Origin: Cristatella mucedo
Taxonomy: Eukaryota > Bryozoa > Phylactolaemata > Cristatellidae
NCBI GenBank assembly: GCA_009760855.2
Contig: WPIO01000007.1
Span: forward strand, 3,277,501 to 3,341,500
Direction: 5' to 3'
DNA: 64,000 nt
This document shows, piece after piece, positions 42,640 to 54,605 of this stretch (the stretch's first letter is position 1; the number at the start of each line of letters is the position of its first letter). The notes beneath the pieces were generated by a model. It was not told the origin of the DNA. It did no database searches and saw nothing but the letters and a program-made list of their open reading frames with translations. Both the position numbers and the translations under genes were made by a program.

Positions 42640-45050
42640 ACCTCAATCCAACACAATACACTCTAATTAGGCTAAATCGACCCGAAATCAGCGAGGCGAT
42701 GCTCCCATTTTGACTTAATATAGTAGTCCACACGCATTATGATTAATTCACTAAATTTAATGCAATTGCACTCACATGTTCTCGTTCAAATGGGCTGCAA
42801 AGATGGTGGCCTCTACCAAGATTAGCCAAAGTTCACAGAAATCCACTTTAGTGACATCTCAAATCTTTCAGAGATTTGCTTCGCGAAGCTCTAACTCAAA
42901 TTGCATATTAGACTGCCGCATACTTTAAGTGTTACTACGACATTTCTCGCCATGCATCGCACTTACTCTCACGGAGTGCACTCCAAGTGACTGAAACTGA
43001 ACTGCTTCTCATAGGACACCCCGAGAGTGTGGCTGGACTAGAAGGCTTTGCTCTTCTAATAGATGGTGCTGTTGGGCGACCATCACCACGTGCTCGAAGT
43101 TTAGGTGTCGTTTTCGACAGCGGCTTCAATTTTGAAACGCTTATTCAAAAGACTGCTTTTACAGCTAGCCATCACGTCCGATCTTATCAAAGATTAGGAG
43201 CTGTCTTCCACAGTGGCTTATACAAAATTCAACTAGCTTCTTAGTTCTGTCTCGGCTTGATTATTGTAATTCCCGTTTGGCTGAGCTACCGAAAAAAAAG
43301 CAACTAGGCCACTGCAGCTGGCTATGAACATGGCTGCAAGGCTACTCTTCAAGTTCCAGAGGTTTGAGCACGTGTCTCCTTTGCTAAGAGCTAGGATGGC
43401 TGCCGGTTGATCGACGGATACAGAGCAAAGTTCTTACGCTGAACCACAAGGCCCGCCATGGCTTGGCTCCTCCATACCTAGCTGAACTGCTGCACCAAAT
43501 TCAGCCTTTTCTGCCCTCAGGTCCTGTACGGACCATAAATTAGCTGTTCCATTCCTCCACTGAAAGACCGTTGGCGATGGAAGCTTTAGCTCTGCAGGTC
43601 CTAGACTGTGGAAATCACTTCCAAAATTCTTAGGCAACGACAGCTACTCTCCTGCTGCCGAGTGTGGCTCATCTTTTCCAGCGGTTCTGAGCTGCTACTT
43701 CCGTGCTACTCACTACCTTAAATGCTCTCCTGACTCTCCTATGCTTCGTACTCTCTCTTTGTTGCTTGAGACGAAGTCTGTTGGCTATCGAATGCGTACC
43801 GAAATCCGCTTAGGCTGTGAATGCGCTATACAAAACTCTCCTGCGTAACGCCGACATACTCTTTGTGGCATTGTGGAGTTATAGACGGAGATAAATTGCA
43901 TTACATTGCTGCAGAGGCCCGGACCAATGCTGCGATCTACCAAAATTGACCGTAATCCGCCACAATCCACCACCAATCGAACTAAATCCTTTTCGAAAAG
44001 CCCTTTTTATTCGAAATGACAGTTTACTCTGTAGAAAGTGAACTTCCGCACTAAACGTCCCGAGAGTCGGCAAGGGCGTTCTCTTGCAGAACGCTGGAAT
44101 TGACTTCAGCGGCCCGGGAAAATACCGGAATCCACTTCATCCACCAAAAAAAATTCCAAAATAAGTGTCGTTGAGCTCCAAACTTCTTTAAATAGTGTAG
44201 TGCATTACGCCTAAACTACGTGTAGTCACGTGATTTTAATCCATTGCGCTCGTAAAATTGGGCAGTGCCAGGAAATCGACATCAATTGCTCGGTCCAAGG
44301 CGTATCCACTACCATTCAACGCAAAACGAGAAGAGATTTGCCGTGTCAAACTCCAATTTAGACTTACCGCTACTTTATACTCTATTTACGGCGTAACCAC
44401 GAAAAGCCATAATAGACGCTCATTCTAGAGCACTGCACTGCAGTCGACTGCATAGGTCTGGGCCAACACTGCTGTCCATTCTGAGCAGTCGCAGATCGAC
44501 CGGATATTGGACGTGTGAAGCTCAAATTTAGATTTGAGTTATACAGCGCCCTCTGTCTTAAGTTCAACCAATACATTTCAACCCATCGAGCACTTACGAT
44601 CGCAGACAATTCATGGCAATTGACAGCCCGATAGGCCCGGGCCAATGTGGCACTCCCCAATAATCCAATGAACTGACTAAAATCGGCTGTGTGGAGCTCC
44701 AGTTCTAATTGCATGCAGCGTATCCCTGTTTGGAAAGCAAATTCAACAGCTTTATAGCCATTTCTTAGCTTAATTGTCGAAAATTCAGCACACAATTACA
44801 GCACACGGTATTTGAAGTGCAACCACATCGAATCAAAACATTGCGCACGTAAAATCTCGGACAGCGCACGGCCATCGACAGTAACGACAGGGATCCTAAA
44901 CCAAAATCTATTACGACTCATTAAAAATCGAACAGAAATTGGTTGTGCGAAGGTCTAATTTAAATTGCATGTATTGATACAATTTTGCTTTGCTTAAAGT
45001 GAACCAAATAGTTTAACCCATTTAAAACTTATCATCTCGGACAACAGATG
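42640..45050 (-). repeat. Same satellite in opposite orientation
   Basis: Reverse-complement landmarks (CAATGCACTGCAATCGAC-like, GCCCGGGCCAAT-like) recur near 43910, 44095, 44275, 44445, 44610 and 44862, mostly 165-185 apart. The array is split by a LINE-B at 42937-43905. Copies are more diverged than in the 34-35 kb part. Confidence 0.65.
42937..43905 (+). mobile_element. LINE-B, longest copy
   Basis: Plus-strand RT end region TETELLLIGHPESVAGLEGF, AFTASHHVRSYQRLGA, then the thumb and C-terminal part with frameshifts and the usual 3' UTR ending near GGAGATAAATTGCATTACAT. It sits inside the minus-oriented satellite. Confidence 0.82.
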
Positions 45051-45385
45051 GCTATTTAATTGCTAGAGAACTTAACATTCACGCTGACAACTATGAAAAC
45101 AGCCACGTACGCTCATTTCCCGACTTTCTGGAGAACTTCGGCTTGGTCCAAGGCGTTAGTCATACGACTCATAATGGTGGCCATGTTCTGGATCTCGTGA
45201 TCATAAAATATGTCTTCTCCACTGACATTGCTATGTGCTCGCTAACTATCTCAGATCATTGCTCAATCCCTTTAACTGTTCCTGTTTCGTCGTGTTCACA
45301 GCATAGCATCGATTTTTCAGCTACGAAACGTAAAAAGCATAAGTGCCGAGAATTGTTTGAAATCTGTTTGTAAGGAAGGTCTTTT
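45051..45385 (+). mobile_element. LINE apurinic-endonuclease fragment
   Basis: The plus frame reads ARELNIHADNYENSHVRSFP, DFLENFGLVQGVSHTTHNGG, HVLDLVI and, later, TISDHCSI. These are the GDFNIH, THxxGHxLDLVI and SDH motifs of the L2/CR1 APE endonuclease. It is the only endonuclease piece of this type in the window. Confidence 0.8.
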
Positions 45386-45389
45386 TGAT

Positions 45390-48260
45390 CTGCACCCAGG
45401 CTTGCCGACAGCGTCAATGCCCTAATTAATTTAGTGTACTCGATATACTCGAAATTCCTCTTGAACCTTCCTACATACTTCTTCTTGAACTATTTGAGAT
45501 GAGCATTGATTTTGAACTCGCGTAAGTTCTGTACATAAGTGTTCTGATATCCATCAATTTCTATTTAGCTCTGCTCCAGAATTTGTATAATTCAGCAAAT
45601 GATTCTTTGTTTGAATCATAAATTTTTGGTAGAGGCAACCCGGGGATTTCAAGCACTCAGTTCTGCCTTCAGGGCATGCATTTTTTTCGGCTGACTTTAA
45701 AACCCCTATTATACGTGAAATGCACAAAGACGCAGTCGCAAGCAATGAGAATAGCACAAAATGACTGCACCCGCTTTAGAGGACAATTCTAGCCCAAAGT
45801 ACAACTGAGCTGAACGTCACTTCAGATGGACTTCGATTGCTGCCAACAACCAAAGCAAGATGGAGAAGAAACAAAAACCTAGCGAAAAAACTGCGGCTCG
45901 CTAGCTCGCTGGGATCCCTCGTGGATCCCTCGGGCGACTCGCAAGTGATGCTCTACTGCTGAGCGCTTACAACGGCGACAGCCAGAGCACTCGTACTTAG
46001 CTGCGGTTTCGATTAACTTCTACAAACGACCGAAGCGCCAGATAGCCGCGGGCCTGGAGACGAGCTGGGCGATCCGCCACGAGCGGATGTGAGCCTCAGC
46101 CTCGGTTCGGTCGGCCAAGGTTGATGCTTATCCAGACGTAAAGAGTAAGTGACTCTTTATTTCCATCAATAGAAATTTGAACCGCGAACCACGTCCAATC
46201 GCCAAACTATATCTTACGAGTCACGGGGTGCGATCGCTGACCTGCAAATTATAGACAGTTCCCCCTGCGGAGACTTCGCGGAAAGGCTCAAAACCAGCGG
46301 CAGCTATTGCACAGCCTCACCCGCATCCAACACGACTGTATTTTCGGGTATTCCAGTTCATTCTACGGAGGGATGTGGCCGCAATAAATTCTGGGGTCGC
46401 TCACCTTTATCCCTCCCAGCGAGTCCGATCGTTCTTCTTCAGAGCCATGTTTAGTTGGCTATCAGGAGTGTGCAGGCTTGCTAAATTGAAAAAATGGCAT
46501 GCTCGTACGCATGGCGTTTTAGAAGTCAAGCCGGCATTATTACGAACACGAAGCGTAGCGGCTTGGACGCCCGGACAGAACTAGGCCACAAGTACCGCGC
46601 TCGTAACGGCGCTTATCCCAGCCGACGCGGGGCAAACGCCAACGACACACAAAAAGTTCCACGATGATGAGCTATGAGGCTGACTGTTGAGATTAACGTC
46701 AATTATGAACTATGAGCTTGGCCGCTAAATTAGATCTGAAAGCCTTATAAAGGAAAGGCCAATAAGCTTCGCGGCTTACGATTATGCACCCCATTGACAT
46801 TGACTTTCTAACTTACTGCGCTGTAGTTTGGTTCGCCCATCAAAGAGCCAGCCGATGAACAACGCCAACGGTTTATTGCGCGAGGCACGGAGCAGCAAGA
46901 CGCACGACTGCCTTCGCCCCCTTCTCACACTCGAGTCTCGTCTCCTCGACTCCGGCTCTCCCTTGGCCGACCCCGATGGTGAATGGGTTATCGGCCTGTG
47001 TCAACGCCTCATTAGAAGCTGACCACAGCTGTGCACCAGGGCCCCTCTCGGGGATGCTTCCACCAGCTGTCGAGGAAAGGAGCGGTACCAGCCCGCATGC
47101 AATCGAACTACGTGCGCTAATCCTCACGCCCTCGAAAGTTGTACACAATCTGAGTAGCGAGTTTGGTATGCAATTTCAGGTTCGCGTAAGGATTACGACT
47201 GAGCAACCGCTACCAATGTCCAGTAACTCTCGGAGCATGTTAATGTTTACTGCCTTGGCCATTGTATATAGATCAACCTCGGCCAAACTAACCAAAGAAA
47301 CCTGACGTCTTCCGTAGATAAGAGTCGGCAGTCCTCGGCTTTGCCACCCGATCCATGCTTCGACGTGAATTTCCACCGAGGATTTACAATGGCTCCTTCT
47401 TCGTCTTCTTCGCAGCAGCAGCTGTTGCAGCAGCTGTTTTCTCTTCGGCTGCATCGCGGTGCTGCCGTCGTCGCAGCGTTGCGCTCGGCTTCCACAAAGC
47501 GTCGGAACCCTAAACCTAACCCTAACCCATTGTCTAGCTAAACACCGTTTGGCTAGACAATGCTCTAAGCGCTAGGCTGCGTCTGCCTGAATAGCCGGTC
47601 GTATCAGCTGTCATACTAGGACAATTATGTTCACCTCCGCCAGAGGAGGGCTGTTGATAACGCCGCTTTCGTCACTATGGGGGCGCTCGATCCTTACTGT
47701 CTCGCGCGAAACGCGTCACGGGTGTCACTTGCTGTGCACACTGCACGTGCTGTGCAGCCGCCTGTACTGGGTTAAGCTGAAAAAGCACCAGTGCTAGCAG
47801 TGAGATGGATTTTTTACCGCTTGCTGGTTTGTTTGTTTCTCTGTCGTTTTGCAAAGACTAAAAACGGCCAATCCCTGCTGTGGTAAGGCGTAGTTATGCA
47901 TTGGGGCAGCTCTCAGGCTAGCCGCAATATTAGCCCTTGCCTTGGTAGGTCTAACTAGGGCACCGAGAGCAACCCGTAGCGGGTGAACTAGCGAAGGAGA
48001 ATTTGGTAGGGGACACATTAGTTTACCGGGAGCAGAGCAAGGCGTCAGTCTGACAGCGAGATCCGCTCAGGTTAGAATGGAGCTTGGTCAGACTAATAGC
48101 GGTCAGGATGTGGACTGACTACTGTACTCAATTAGACAAAGAGCGAAAGGATGGCTAGCTGGCGCAGGAGCCATCTAATAAATTACAAGCAGAAGCAAAT
48201 AGGCCGAGGCCGGACACCGAGGGTTAGGGTCTGACAAAAACGGCAGCTACGCTCAAGGTC
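45390..48260. other. Unassigned stretch
   Basis: Contains short open frames on both strands near 46873-47541 without family resemblance, and a short telomere-like run at 47506-47530. No exon structure convinced me. Confidence 0.3.
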
Positions 48261-48265
48261 AAGAG

Positions 48266-48482
<217 letters not shown>

Positions 48483-48736
48483 AACGTGAGACTACGCCTC
48501 GAGAGCACGAGAGTCGAACCTACGGCGACGACCAGCTAAGTGCAACTTAGACTTCGCGGTTGTGTTCTGCCGGCTACTCAGTTATCTGCTCATATCTTGA
48601 GGTGCTGTAGCGGTCCGCCTTCGGGGTCGGGACCATCGCTAGCGACGCAGGCGTGTGATAGCTTATTGTAGTCAGGCTTCGGGAGTTCTCACGCAGTTAA
48701 CTCCGCCGGTCCGGTGCCTCGTAAACGCGTAGGGTA

Positions 48737-48805
48737 GTATGTAAAGCGCCTAGAAAGAGATTAAGTTCTCTGAAGACGCTTTATCAAGTGCATTATTATT
48801 ATTAT
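48737..48805 (+). mobile_element. LINE-A tail-only copy
   Basis: About 70 bases: TGTAAAGCGCCTAGAAAGAG to TTTATCAAGTGCATTATT, nothing but the terminal hairpin and ATT tail. Confidence 0.75.
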
Positions 48806-49171
48806 AATCGGGCCGGCGCCGGGTAAAGCGCTTGCGCCTGCGCGTAACCACTACTAACAGGCTCACCATAAACTGTTGCTTTCGGCGCCCAGTTGTGGCC
48901 GCTTATGTTTTAACCAAGCTGCAGCGCTGCACTACACCGTCCAACGGTAGAGAGCCGGAGGACGAGCTTCTGAGCGGTTACATTTATGTACCGAAGCAGA
49001 GTGCAGCAGCCTATGGCGGCTGTTACGTAAGACGATCAGCTGGAGGGTCGCCCCCAAAGCCCCTCCCCATGCAAAGCCTGCCCTTTGACTTAGGCTTTGA
49101 CTGCCATTTGACTCCCTTAGACTCCAGAGTATCAATGTGAACGGATAAAGATCATCCGAGGAGCGACTAAA

Positions 49172-50285
49172 GGATGATGTAGCTCCGGGCTCTGTGCTGG
49201 GTCCGGTTCTTTTCACGGTTTATACTCTCCCATTTGCCGATGTGATTGCCAAGCACAATCTAGGCTTTCACTTCTATGCGGATGACACTGAGTTGTACCT
49301 TTGCTTTGATCCCTCCCAACCCTCGATCGTGTCGAATTCTCTCAACTCCCTTGCTGCATGTACTGATGGCACCCGCACGTGAGTGGCAGCAAGTTTTCTT
49401 AAATTGAATGATGACAAGACCAGCCTACTAGTTATGGTCAAACCAAGTGTGGTTCAAAAATGGGACAAGCTAACGCTCAAAATCAGCTCTGCCAGCATAT
49501 CTCCCCCGCCGAATCCTCACGAAATCTATGTATCCTGTTCCAAAGTGACCTTGTATTAGACGGTCATATCAGCTCCGATATCCATATCAAGTCTGCCTAC
49601 TTTCAACTACATAACATTGCTAGCATTTGGGCTTGCTTAGGCAGAGATACTGCATCCAAATTGGTCCTTGCATTAGCGACATCCCGTCTTGACTTCCGTA
49701 ACTCACTGCTTTCTGGTCTACCGGCCTGTGAAATTAGGCGTTTATAGTTGGCGAAAAACTCTGCAGCTAGGCTTGCCTGTCGTGAGCGTCACAGTTGCCA
49801 TATCACACCACTTCTCACCGACCTGCACTGGCTCAAGCACCGAATTAACTTTATATGGTTCTGTCACTCACATTTAGGTCCCTTCATTATTTGGCTTTAG
49901 CCTACCTTTCAGATCTACTTCCCCACCAGGCTAAGCATCATACCACTCGCTTTTCGGAATCTAATCGTTTACCTAGACCTCGTACAGAGCTCAAATCTTT
50001 TGGGGACTGTGCTTTTAGTTCGTATGCTCCCAAAGCCTGGAACTCACTCCCGACTTGCGTTGCGACATCCCCTGCCTTGACCACATTTAAAAAGAACCTA
50101 AAAATGCACATATTTATCACAGCATTCAGTGAGTTCCCGTGATTCGTCCTTTGTGTGCTTATGCGTGCTGACACTGTGCATGCTGCCACTAAACCATTCG
50201 ATCATGCTTCCTTTGCAGTAAATGTGAAGTGCCTAGAAAGAGATTGAGTTATCTGAGGGCACTGTATCAAATGTATTATCCATTA
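49172..50285 (+). mobile_element. LINE-A RT-to-tail copy, decayed
   Basis: It starts at the RT catalytic region (GSVLGPVLFTVYTLPFADVI, HFYADDTELYL), then SDLVLDGHISSDIHIKSAYF and LSLTFRSLHYLALAYLSDLL, in shifting frames. The hairpin tail and ATT end follow near 50270. Confidence 0.85.
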
Positions 50286-50450
50286 TTATTGCTGGGTCCA
50301 CGTGAATCGTCCGATGTGTGCTAATGCTCAATGAAACTACGCGTAAGTTCCTATACATAGCTTAAGTTCAATTATGGAGCTATCTTATTGCTGTTGTTAA
50401 TGCATCACTCAATGAAAGGATTCTACTAAATGAAAGACTTGTTCCAGAGC

Positions 50451-50499
50451 CTCTTACATCCACCGTCCATCGTTGGGCGATGGACGGTGGTTGTAAGAG
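50451..50499. other. Near-perfect 49-nt hairpin
   Basis: A stem of 8 bp, one T/T mismatch, then 13 bp (CCACCGTCCATCG with CGATGGACGGTGG) around the loop TTGGG. It is followed by AGTA-type short tandem units. It is not part of any repeat family recognised here. Confidence 0.8.
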
Positions 50500-51480
50500 C
50501 GAGTAAGTACGTAAGCGAGTAAGTAAGAGTTTTAAGAACTCTACCTCACTCAAATCATGGGTTGGCTACCCAGTATTAGTATATGAGGTGGAGTGAATTT
50601 GGTTCTCAACCCTACCAATCTGGGTCTGTTGGTTGGTGACGGCAAGTCCCGATCCTGTGGAACACCAGTATGGAAAAGACCAAACTTGGCCAGGTCTGGC
50701 TTGAACTGGCTAAATGACAATATCCGAGCCTCTCGCATGTTGATCGACGCTGCCTGGCCCATATATGGTTGACCAAGAAAGTTAGGGTCTTCCCTAGCTG
50801 AATAATACAGTATGCTGAATAATACAGTAAATTCAAATGAGCTTTCAAATCTACAGCTATCGCTTAGCAACCGCTCAAGGTTGGTCTCTCCAAGGCATGT
50901 GCAATTTCTTAACTAAAGTCTGTCTGCATTTGTCAGGGAAAGCGGTCCTGCTCAATTAAACTCCAGTAGCTCCTTGGGTCACAACAGCCCAGAATAAACA
51001 TCATCCACGCCTTCGTGCATTTATGCTCGAATCGGTGACATCATCGTCGGCTCACCTCGTACCGACTAGGTGTGTCTCGATCTGAAGTGGTTGGCAGAAA
51101 AGTTTACTTGGTGCCAGATGGTTTTCAAGCCGAGCACAAGCTGTAGACTACGAAAACAAGCAGGGTGAGAAACCGATGCTTCCTGGTTGGGGGGGGGGGA
51201 GTGCATAGCACAAGTGAGCTAACAGATGGTAAAAAGACTAGGATTGCGTGATCGTGTTTCGAGGTTGGCAGGAAAGCTGCAGGTAGCCCACAAGCCACTG
51301 ACAGGTGTGGGCTCATAGGGAAGAGCTACTACTTCGGCCCATTGACCAGATCTGATTGACCATTGGTGAGCTATCGACTATCTATTGAGCAAATCAAGCA
51401 ACCGATAAGGTGACACAGCCGTAAGGGGTTGGGTCTACACGATAGGGTTTTTACACGACAATGCCTTGAAATTATCACAC
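50500..51480. other. Unassigned stretch
   Basis: Only AGTA-type units just after the hairpin and a G10-type run near 51190; no gene or element recognised. Confidence 0.3.
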
Positions 51481-51483
51481 TTT

Positions 51484-52714
51484 AATAATAATAATAATGT
51501 ACTTGATAAAGCACCCTCAGAGAACTTAATCTCTTTCTAGGCGCTTTACATTTTCGGCAAAGGGAAATGCAATTGAATGGTAAGTAAAATCATGCTTGAA
51601 AAACAAACAAAATGAATAACATGGTTAGGGGTGACATGCACAGGGTCAGCATGCAAATGTGGTTAGTGGCAGCATGCACAGTATCAGCGAGCATAAGCAC
51701 GTGAAGGACGAATCACAGGGACCCACTAAATGCTGTCCTAAATAGGTGTGTTTTTAAGTTCCTTTTAAATGTGGTCAGGTCAGGGGATGTTCTGACGCAG
51801 GTCGGGAGGGAGTTCCAGGCTTTGGGAGCATACGAACTAAATGCACGGTCTCCAAAGGATTTGAGGTTTGTACGAGGTATTTCTAGACTGTTGGATTCCG
51901 AAAAGCAGGTGGTACGATGCTTGGCCTGATGAGGGAGTATGTCGGAGAGATAGGCTGGAGCCATAGAATGAAGGGACCTAAAAGTGAGCGACAAAACCTA
52001 GAAGTCAGTCCGTTGCTTGACTGGTAGCCAGTGCAGGTCGGCGAGAAGTGGAGTAATGTGGCAACTGCGACGCTCACGACAGACAAGCCTACCTGCAGAG
52101 TTTTGCACCAGCTGCAATCGCCTGATGGCACATGCTGGTAGGCCAGTGAGCAGTGAGTTGCAGAAGTCGAGACGAGATGTCACGAATGCATGGACCAACT
52201 TAGACGTGGTATCCTTATCTAAACAAGCCCGAATTTTAGCAATATTATGAAGCTGAAAATAGGCAGCTTTGACCGTGGAGCTGATATGGTCGTCTAACGA
52301 GAGGTCGCTTTGGAATATGACACCTAGATTTCGAGCTGATTCGACAGGAGATATGCTGGCAGAGCCAATTTTGAGCGACAGCATTTCCAATTTCTGAATC
52401 ACACTGAGTTTGCCCATAACTAGTAGGTTAGTTTTATCATCGTTTAGTTTTAGAAAATTTGCTGCCATCCATGTGCGGATGTCATCAATGCATGCAGCAA
52501 GTGAGTTTAGAGAATTTGAGGTGCTCGAAGGCTGGGAGGGATCAAAGCAAAGGTACAACTGCCTGTCATCCGCATAGAAGTGAAAGCCTAGATTGTGCTT
52601 GGCAATCACATCAGCTAAAGGGAGAGTATAAACCGTGAAAAGAACCGGACCTAGCACGGAGCCCTGAGGTACTCCATATTTCAGAGGTACTTCAGATGAT
52701 CTTTGTCCATTCAC
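51484..52714 (-). mobile_element. LINE-A, young copy
   Basis: Near-identical to 32396-33613 and cut at the same 5' position (ACTTCAGATGAT). The RT frame (238 codons, then 93 more after a single interruption near 52000) has [22 protein letters not shown] (T to R beside the catalytic ADD), CRERRSCHITPLLADLHWLP and AFSSYAPKAWNSLPTCVRTS. Confidence 0.88.
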
Positions 52715-52794
52715 CTCAATACTCTTGACTACTTTAAAGTCATCTAATTAAGTCCCAGGTCTAAATGCACGAGATAAGACAGATTGGGATGGAA

Positions 52795-52883
52795 ATGATG
52801 ATCACTTTGCAGCAAATGTAAAGCGCCTAGACAGAGATTAAGTTCTCTGAGGGCGCTTTATCAAGTGCATTATTATTATTATG
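52795..52883 (+). mobile_element. LINE-A tail-only copy
   Basis: TTTGCAGCAAATGTAAAGCG through (ATT)n. AAAGCGCC (52820-52827) pairs with GGCGCTTT (52852-52859), with inner AGAGA (52833-52837) and TCTCT (52844-52848). Confidence 0.8.
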
Positions 52884-52999
52884 CTATCAGATTCAAATAG
52901 TGGTATAATTAGCAACTTCCGTTGCGAATTATAAGGCAGGCGAGAAGACTAATAATGTCAAGTCTTTAACTAGACGACCACATCATCTCCACAGTCATC

Positions 53000-53112
53000 T
53001 GCCTACTTTCAGTTACATAACATGGCTAAAATTCGGGTTCGATTAGACAGGAATACTACATCGAAATTGGTCCATGCATTTGTGGGTGCTTTACAAATGC
53101 ATTATTATTTGA
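53000..53112 (+). mobile_element. LINE-A RT thumb scrap
   Basis: CTACTTTCAGTTACATAACA, AAATTGGTCCATGCATTTGT, then directly a tail-like GGTGCTTTACAAATGCATTA. Confidence 0.6.
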
Positions 53113-54070
53113 TATATATATGTGTATAAAGTTCTCTCTCTCTATATATATATATCACTTTGACAATAAATATATGAACATACATAGAGTATATGCCATT
53201 TAATGAACCAGTAGTGGCCTCAGCTCTTCTGCTGCTAAGCAAATGAGTGTCGAATTAGCTTTCCCTTAATTAAACTTTTACTTTTCCTAAACTGGAATTT
53301 AAATGTCTGATGCTTGATTCTTAAAAGTAACGAGCATGCCCAGTCTGTTTCACTATGTGCATACTTTTCTCAGAAAATGCACATGTTTGAAGCCAGCTGA
53401 AACAAGATCTGACATTCGGGTATTGTAACTTTTCACAACTCAAGTTGCTAGAGTAGAAGACCTTATTGGAATTCACGAGGCTGGTCAGCCAATCAGAGGA
53501 AACAAGTAATCAAAATACCTTAAAGCTAAGCGTGAGATTTCCTACCGGTAACTTTTCATCAAATGTTTACTATAGACATCAGCCTATTGAACACTACAAG
53601 GGCACTAAGATACCAGACAGATTTTTAGAGCAAACCAAGCTTCATCTTTTTTAAGATATAAATATGATCTGTGTAGTGTACTGCTTCAAAGACGGTAAAG
53701 ATAGGAGCACCCAACAAAGCGACTCGAATCAAAATATATGTATCATCATTGCTACCGTGGGACGACGATTGGACGATAGATGATTGTTTAGTAGCATTCA
53801 CTCCTCGGTTCTTTAATCTTGCCTTTCATGGCAGAGCTACCTCCAAGATGCTCTTACATTTCGGAATGCATAGACATGACAGCACGCTATCGGAATAAGA
53901 GCCTGGCAATATTTTCTGCATTTCACCGATGCTCACGAATCTGATTAAATTCCACCAATATAAATGTGAGCGTTATTCTTCATCAAGCAAGTTTAGACTG
54001 AAAGTTACTCGATCTTCACGACCCAGTTCGTGGATTCAAATCATGCAGCAGGTAATCCTTAATTGCTTGC
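53113..54070. other. Unassigned stretch
   Basis: A TA/TC microsatellite near 53120-53155, a SINE-2-like scrap near 53215-53250, otherwise AT-rich sequence without recognised content. Confidence 0.3.
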
Positions 54071-54076
54071 TAATAT

Positions 54077-54216
54077 ATATTTCATTTGCATAGCGCCCCA
54101 AGCGAACTTAATCTCTATTCAGGCGCTTCACATATGCCTCGGGGATCGAGCCCACGACCTCAGCCAGGCCTTGGTCGGGGCGAGCACCTTAACCGCTGGA
54201 CCAAACCAGCTCGGCG
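54077..54216 (-). mobile_element. SINE-1 copy
   Basis: Complete, tail TAGCGCCCCAAGCGAACTTA to head CTGGACCAAACCAGCTCGG. Confidence 0.88.
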
Positions 54217-54300
54217 ATGCTACAAGCTGGGGTGATAGCCGCCATGGCTCTTCTGCTGCTATATTAATGAGCCTCTTGGATCAGCTGAACTGTACTTTTA
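54217..54300 (+). mobile_element. SINE-2 fragment
   Basis: GATAGCCGCCATGGCTCTTC and TGCTGCTATATTAATGAGCC, the 3' part of SINE-2, abutting SINE-1. Confidence 0.6.
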
Positions 54301-54477
54301 CTTTACTTTATCTTGAGGTATCCGAAGCACCGAAGGGTTAGCATCCGGACTGACATGTGAAATAACGGCCTCAGTCGGAATCATTCGGTAAGATACGATC
54401 AGAGCATATCAACTATTATTTACAGATGTCCATTTCTTCATTTAAGAAACTATCAGCTGATTTAACACCTCATCGCA

Positions 54478-54605
54478 CAGCAGCAGAAGAGCCTTAATGG
54501 CTATCACCACCGCTTGCAGTTGGCAATAAAGGATCACTAACTGCAGGATTCGAACACACGACCTCGGTGGTGAAAACCGTAAATTAAAAAAAAATCACCG
54601 GGCTA
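54478..54605 (-). mobile_element. SINE-2 copy
   Basis: CAGCAGAAGAGCCTTAATGG, TTGGCAATAAAGGATCACTA and GCAGGATTCGAACACACGAC (B-box-like). Confidence 0.7.

Noticed and set aside
46873-47495. Minus frames such as AEVDLYTMAKAVNINMLREL and the overlapping plus frame
   Set aside because: They look protein-like, but the possible splice sites give stops or wrong phases and both strands are open; no family was recognised.
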